Shown one piece after another: positions 7,347 to 9,729 of a DNA stretch of 9,729 nucleotides (positions are counted from its first letter, which is position 1; each line of letters opens with the position of its first letter). Under the pieces are notes generated by a model. The model saw only the letters and a list, made by a program, of their open reading frames with translations, had not been told where the DNA came from and made no database searches. Origin of the DNA: Gemmatimonas phototrophica (GTDB lineage Bacteria > Gemmatimonadota > Gemmatimonadetes > Gemmatimonadales > Gemmatimonadaceae); assembly GCA_945870175.1 (NCBI GenBank), contig CAMBRJ010000066.1:1-9729 (forward strand). The letters are read 5' to 3'. The translations under genes and the position numbers were made by a program.

Positions 7347-7353
7347 GTGCATG
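7340..7353 (+). promoter_or_regulatory. Ribosome binding site of the SDR gene, overlapping the rnhB stop
   Basis: GGAG at 7340-7343 overlaps the last codons of rnhB and lies 7 bases before ATG 7351. It decides the start: upstream in-frame starts would run through rnhB, and the SDR fold needs only about 23 residues before its first strand. Confidence 0.75.
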
Positions 7354-8211
7354 CATGACACGACTGGTGGTTCCGACCTCGCAAGCATCGCTGCGATTTT
7401 CCGTCCGGGGCTGCTCGATGGGCAGGTCGCGCTGGTCACGGGTGGTGGCACCGGAATTGGCCTCGGCATATCGCAATTGCTTGCCGAGCTCGGCGCGCAT
7501 GTGGTCATGGCAAGTCGGAAGCCGGCTAATCTCGAAGCGGCGCGGGCCGACATCGCGTCCCGCGGCGGCAAGGTCACTGCGGTGCAGCTCGATGTGCGCG
7601 ACCCCGAACAGGTCAAGGCGGCCGTTGATGGCGTCGCGCAGCAGCTGGGTCGCATCGATGTGCTCGTGAACAACGCCGCCGGCAACTTCTACGCGCCCAG
7701 CGCCACGCTGTCGCCGAATGCGTGGAAGAGTGTGGTGGAGATCGATCTGTACGGCACCTTCTACTGCTCGCAGGCCGTGTATCCGATCATGGCGGCGCAA
7801 GGCGGTGGACGCATCGTGAGCACGTCCATGACGCTGCACTACCGTGGCTGGCCCATGATGGCGCACGCCACGGCGGCCAAGGCGGGTGTCGACGCACTCA
7901 CGCGCACGCTCGCCGTGGAGTGGGCGCCGCAGCGCATTCGCGTGAATGCGATCGCGCCGGGACCGATTCCCACCGACGGGGTGCGCAAAGCCTTCACGCC
8001 GCCCGCGGACAGCGGTGTGCCTGACGTGTTCGCCGCCGCCGATGCGCGTATGGCCGAGTACGCGAAGAAGGGGATTCCACTGGGGCGCTGGGGATCGCCG
8101 CGGGACATCGCGAACATGGTCGCGTTTCTCGCGTCACCAGCGGGCGACTGGATCACCGGATCGATCTTCGTGATCGATGGTGGTGAGTGGTTGGCGAAGG
8201 TGCCGAGCTGA
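7351..8211 (+). CDS. Short-chain dehydrogenase, 2,4-dienoyl-CoA reductase type
   Basis: 286 residues, Rossmann fold. The nucleotide-binding motif is TGGGTGIG (30-37), and the basic S-R-K (55-57) after the second strand points to NADPH. NNAAGNF (107-113) and LSPNAWK (120-126) are typical of the 2,4-dienoyl-CoA reductase branch (DECR2-like), which reduces dienoyl-CoA intermediates in the oxidation of unsaturated fatty acids. In place of YxxxK the sequence reads AHATAAK with K177, and is followed by AGVDALTRTLAVEW and APGPIPTDG. Loss of the Tyr at this site is a trait of that branch, not damage. The C-terminus ends in the usual VIDGG strand. The gene starts 4 bases after rnhB, so it probably shares its transcript, though no functional link to L19 or RNase HII is evident. 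A generic SDR oxidoreductase is the alternative; substrate is inferred from similarity only. Confidence 0.88.
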   Translation: MHDTTGGSDLASIAAIFRPGLLDGQVALVTGGGTGIGLGISQLLAELGAHVVMASRKPANLEAARADIASRGGKVTAVQLDVRDPEQVKAAVDGVAQQLGRIDVLVNNAAGNFYAPSATLSPNAWKSVVEIDLYGTFYCSQAVYPIMAAQGGGRIVSTSMTLHYRGWPMMAHATAAKAGVDALTRTLAVEWAPQRIRVNAIAPGPIPTDGVRKAFTPPADSGVPDVFAAADARMAEYAKKGIPLGRWGSPRDIANMVAFLASPAGDWITGSIFVIDGGEWLAKVPS

Positions 8212-8425
8212 AGCAGGGCAGCATGCCGCTCGCGTCGTGTGCTCTGTGATGGTGCGCACGACGCGCCGAAATTGGTACGAAATGCGTGATGTGCCGCACA
8301 TCGGAAGCCGAGAGGTTTGGCCAGATTCTCGTCGTGGCTCGCGTTATGCGCGACGCATTTGCAGCGGGCCCGATGGATGTTCGTCGATGCCGAGCGGCAC
8401 TTCACGACGGGAAACAGGAGACGTC
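8212..8425. other. Intergenic region before the OmpA-like lipoprotein gene
   Basis: No gene is recognised here. Two perfect small hairpins occur: 8288-8302 (GATGTG-CCG-CACATC) and 8339-8353 (TCGCG-TTATG-CGCGA). Neither is followed by a T-tract. A TTGGCC and a TTATGC look promoter-like but are 21 bases apart, which is too far for a standard promoter. Confidence 0.4.
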
Positions 8426-9091
8426 ATGCGACAGGTAAAGTATGTGGCCATGGTGGTACTGGCGGCGAGCACGCTGGGCGCATGCGCCACGAAGGGTTTT
8501 GTCCGCAAGGGCCTCGAAGAACAGCGCGTCGCGCTGAGCAGCGAGAAGACGGAGCGCGTGGCGGGTGACGCGGCGTTGCGCACGGATGTGAACGGTCTGC
8601 GCACGGATGTGAACGGTCTGCGCACGGATCTGAACGCGCTGCGCAACGATCTCATCACGATGCGTACGGAGTTCGGCGCGAAGATCACGGCCATGGATGG
8701 GCAGGTGCAGTTTGCGATGCCGGTGCACTTTGCGTTCGATGACGCCGCGGTACGGCCGGTTGACCAGGCGGCGTTGGCCAAGTTTGCGCAGGTCGCGAAC
8801 CAGCACTACAAGGGGGCCACGATCACGATCGAAGGCTTTGCCGATCCCGCCGGATCGGTGGGCTACAACTTGCGTTTGTCGCGCGAGCGCGCCGACGCCG
8901 TTCGTGACGTCCTCGTGACCAAAGGCCTCGATGGTTCCGCGCTGCGCACGGTAGGTTATGGAAAGGCTCGTCTGGTTCGTCCCGGCGCACAGGGGACTGC
9001 CGATGGAGCCGAACTCAATCGTCGCGTGACCTTCGTCATCGAAACGCCCGCTGGTGCCACTACGGTGGCCGCGCTGTCGGGCATGAATTAA
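8426..9091 (+). CDS. OmpA-family lipoprotein with heptad-repeat coiled coil
   Basis: 221 residues. AGGAG at 8416-8420 is 5 bases before ATG 8426, which gives a lipoprotein signal with lipobox LGAC (C20 lipidated), so the mature protein is probably anchored in the outer membrane and faces the periplasm. Residues about 25-90 are a charged, likely coiled-coil stalk built on heptads LRTDVNG, LRTDVNG, LRTDLNA, LRNDLIT and MRTEFGA (51-85). The C-terminal OmpA domain (about 95-206) reads VHFAFDDAAVRP, then EGFADPAGS...YNLRLSRERA and ends NRRVTFVIE. D140 and R155 have the 15-residue spacing of the Asp/Arg pair that binds diaminopimelate in peptidoglycan. The role is therefore an outer-membrane to cell-wall tether, as in Pal or related lipoproteins; the long repeat stalk and lack of tol neighbours argue against calling it pal. 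A hairpin terminator follows. Confidence 0.93.
   Translation: MRQVKYVAMVVLAASTLGACATKGFVRKGLEEQRVALSSEKTERVAGDAALRTDVNGLRTDVNGLRTDLNALRNDLITMRTEFGAKITAMDGQVQFAMPVHFAFDDAAVRPVDQAALAKFAQVANQHYKGATITIEGFADPAGSVGYNLRLSRERADAVRDVLVTKGLDGSALRTVGYGKARLVRPGAQGTADGAELNRRVTFVIETPAGATTVAALSGMN
8576..8680 (+). repeat. 21-bp tandem repeat coding for heptads in the lipoprotein stalk
   Basis: Five consecutive 21-base units start at 8576, 8597, 8618, 8639 and 8660, in frame with the gene. The first two differ at one base (TTG versus CTG), the third differs slightly, and the fourth and fifth are progressively diverged. Each unit encodes one heptad of the coiled coil, so gain or loss of a unit would keep the frame. 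Confidence 0.9.
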
Positions 9092-9116
9092 TTCGACTGA
9101 CGGTGAAGCAGTCGTT

Positions 9117-9160
9117 CGACGATGGCCGGCGCTCTGCGGAGAGTCGGCCATCGTCGCTTA
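9117..9160 (+). terminator. Strong hairpin terminator after the lipoprotein gene
   Basis: Arms 9117-9128 and 9145-9156 form a perfect 12-bp stem, capped by an inner 4-bp CTCT/AGAG stem with a GCGG loop (9132-9143). Only a short CTTATC follows, so release may be inefficient or assisted. It lies 25 bases after the stop codon. Confidence 0.75.
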
Positions 9161-9166
9161 TCGTCC

Positions 9167-9181
9167 AGGAGTGCTCTGTTG
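9167..9181 (+). promoter_or_regulatory. Ribosome binding site supporting a TTG start
   Basis: AGGAG at 9167-9171 is 7 bases before TTG 9179. It is the only well-placed start signal for the following open frame and begins just 10 bases after the terminator stem. Confidence 0.65.
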
Positions 9182-9729
9182 CTGCTGCGTGCCGACGCTG
9201 CCCTCGCTGTCCTCGACATCACCGAATGGTTTGGCGAAACGAGCGGGGGGATTCGCACCTACCTGCTCGAGAAAGGGAACTACGTGTCCACCCGCCCGTG
9301 GCTGCGGCACACCGTGGTGGTGCCGGGGGCGCACGATAGCATCACCGATGCTGACGGCGTGCGCATATATCGCCTGAAAGGGCCGCCTATTCCGCGTCAG
9401 CGCCCGTACCGCTTTATGCTCGCGCCGCGCTCGGTGGGGCGCATCATTCGTCAGGAACGGCCCAGTCTGGTCGAGGTCGGCAGTCCGTTTGTGGTGCCGT
9501 GGATCGTACAGCATGCCACGCGCCTGCTCGGCGTGCCGTTGGTGAGTTTTTATCACACCAACCTCACGCAGCTGCTCACGCCCCGGGGGCTCGGCGCCGG
9601 GCGGGTGTCCCGTGCGCTCGGTGATGCGTCGTCGTCCTACCTGCGTCGCCTCGACCGATTGTTCGCCCTGACGATCGTTGCGTCCGCGTACTCGGCCACG
9701 GAGCTGTCGCGCGTCGGCATCGACCGCGT
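9179..9729 (+). CDS. GT-B glycosyltransferase, N-terminal part (3' end outside window)
   Basis: The frame from TTG 9179 stays open to the window edge, giving 183 complete codons. The protein begins with a short strand, then DITEWFGETSGGIRTYLLEK (residues 12-31), the N-terminal nucleotide-fold start with the Gly-rich turn of family 4 transferases. Next come HTVVVPGAHD, a DGVRIYRLKGPPIP loop, an RPSLVEVGSPF strand, GVPLVSFYHTNL (about 120-131) and IVASAYSATELSRVGID near the edge. This order matches the acceptor domain of GT4 enzymes such as mannosyltransferases of the PimB/MgtA kind. It would act at the cytoplasmic face of the membrane, transferring a sugar from an activated nucleotide donor to a lipid or glycan. 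The donor-binding C-terminal domain with its EX7E motif is outside the window, so sugar specificity cannot be judged. Start choice rests on the ribosome binding site. Confidence 0.85.
   Translation, partial: MLLRADAALAVLDITEWFGETSGGIRTYLLEKGNYVSTRPWLRHTVVVPGAHDSITDADGVRIYRLKGPPIPRQRPYRFMLAPRSVGRIIRQERPSLVEVGSPFVVPWIVQHATRLLGVPLVSFYHTNLTQLLTPRGLGAGRVSRALGDASSSYLRRLDRLFALTIVASAYSATELSRVGIDR

Noticed and set aside
7099..7350. An N-terminal extension of the SDR frame into rnhB
   Set aside because: It would overlap the conserved C-terminal part of RNase HII in another frame; the ATG at 7351 has a good ribosome binding site and gives a normal SDR length.
7861..7881. Missing catalytic Tyr of the SDR YxxxK motif
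   Set aside because: The 2,4-dienoyl-CoA reductase branch lacks this Tyr as a rule, and the surrounding sequence matches that branch, so it is not evidence of inactivation.
8177..8425. An N-terminal extension of the OmpA-like frame
   Set aside because: It would bury the lipoprotein signal and lipobox in the interior; ATG 8426 has AGGAG 5 bases upstream.

Overview
The window is a GC-rich bacterial chromosome segment, gene-dense, with frequent GTG and TTG starts. Gene content fits an environmental Gram-negative: a lipid-anchored OmpA-type protein implies an outer membrane, and there are exported peptidase-like proteins. The style recalls Gemmatimonadota, but that is an impression from protein flavour, not a demonstrated placement. 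I see no mobile element, tRNA, rRNA, CRISPR array or phage gene.

Layout from left to right. The window opens inside an ABC-F ATPase of the Uup type (1-768, +), followed by an exported DUF885-family metallopeptidase-like protein (830-2785, +). This converges, with only 9 bases between stop codons, on a two-gene minus-strand unit. That unit is a cytoplasmic prolyl oligopeptidase (5898-3802), whose stop overlaps by 10 bases the start of a membrane-anchored alpha/beta-hydrolase-fold protein (3811-2795). The latter has lost the recognisable catalytic Ser, Asp and His. A 363-base divergent intergenic region with several short hairpins (5899-6261) separates it from a plus-strand group: rplS (ribosomal protein L19), rnhB (RNase HII) and a short-chain dehydrogenase of the 2,4-dienoyl-CoA reductase type (7351-8211), which starts 4 bases after rnhB. 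After a 214-base gap comes an OmpA-like lipoprotein (8426-9091) with a DNA-level heptad repeat, closed by a strong hairpin terminator. The last gene is a GT-B glycosyltransferase that starts at a TTG codon at 9179 and runs off the window.

How the genes relate: rplS-rnhB is a widely conserved housekeeping neighbourhood tied to translation and genome maintenance. The peptidases (DUF885 protein and prolyl oligopeptidase) suggest peptide scavenging. The OmpA-like lipoprotein and the glycosyltransferase belong to the cell envelope. Most of the window is ordinary housekeeping or metabolic DNA. The points most worth a second look are the hydrolase-fold protein without a triad that is translationally linked to a peptidase, the 21-bp coding tandem repeat in the lipoprotein, and a perfect 11-bp inverted repeat inside the catalytic-motif codons of rnhB. 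I found no convincing undescribed multi-gene system.
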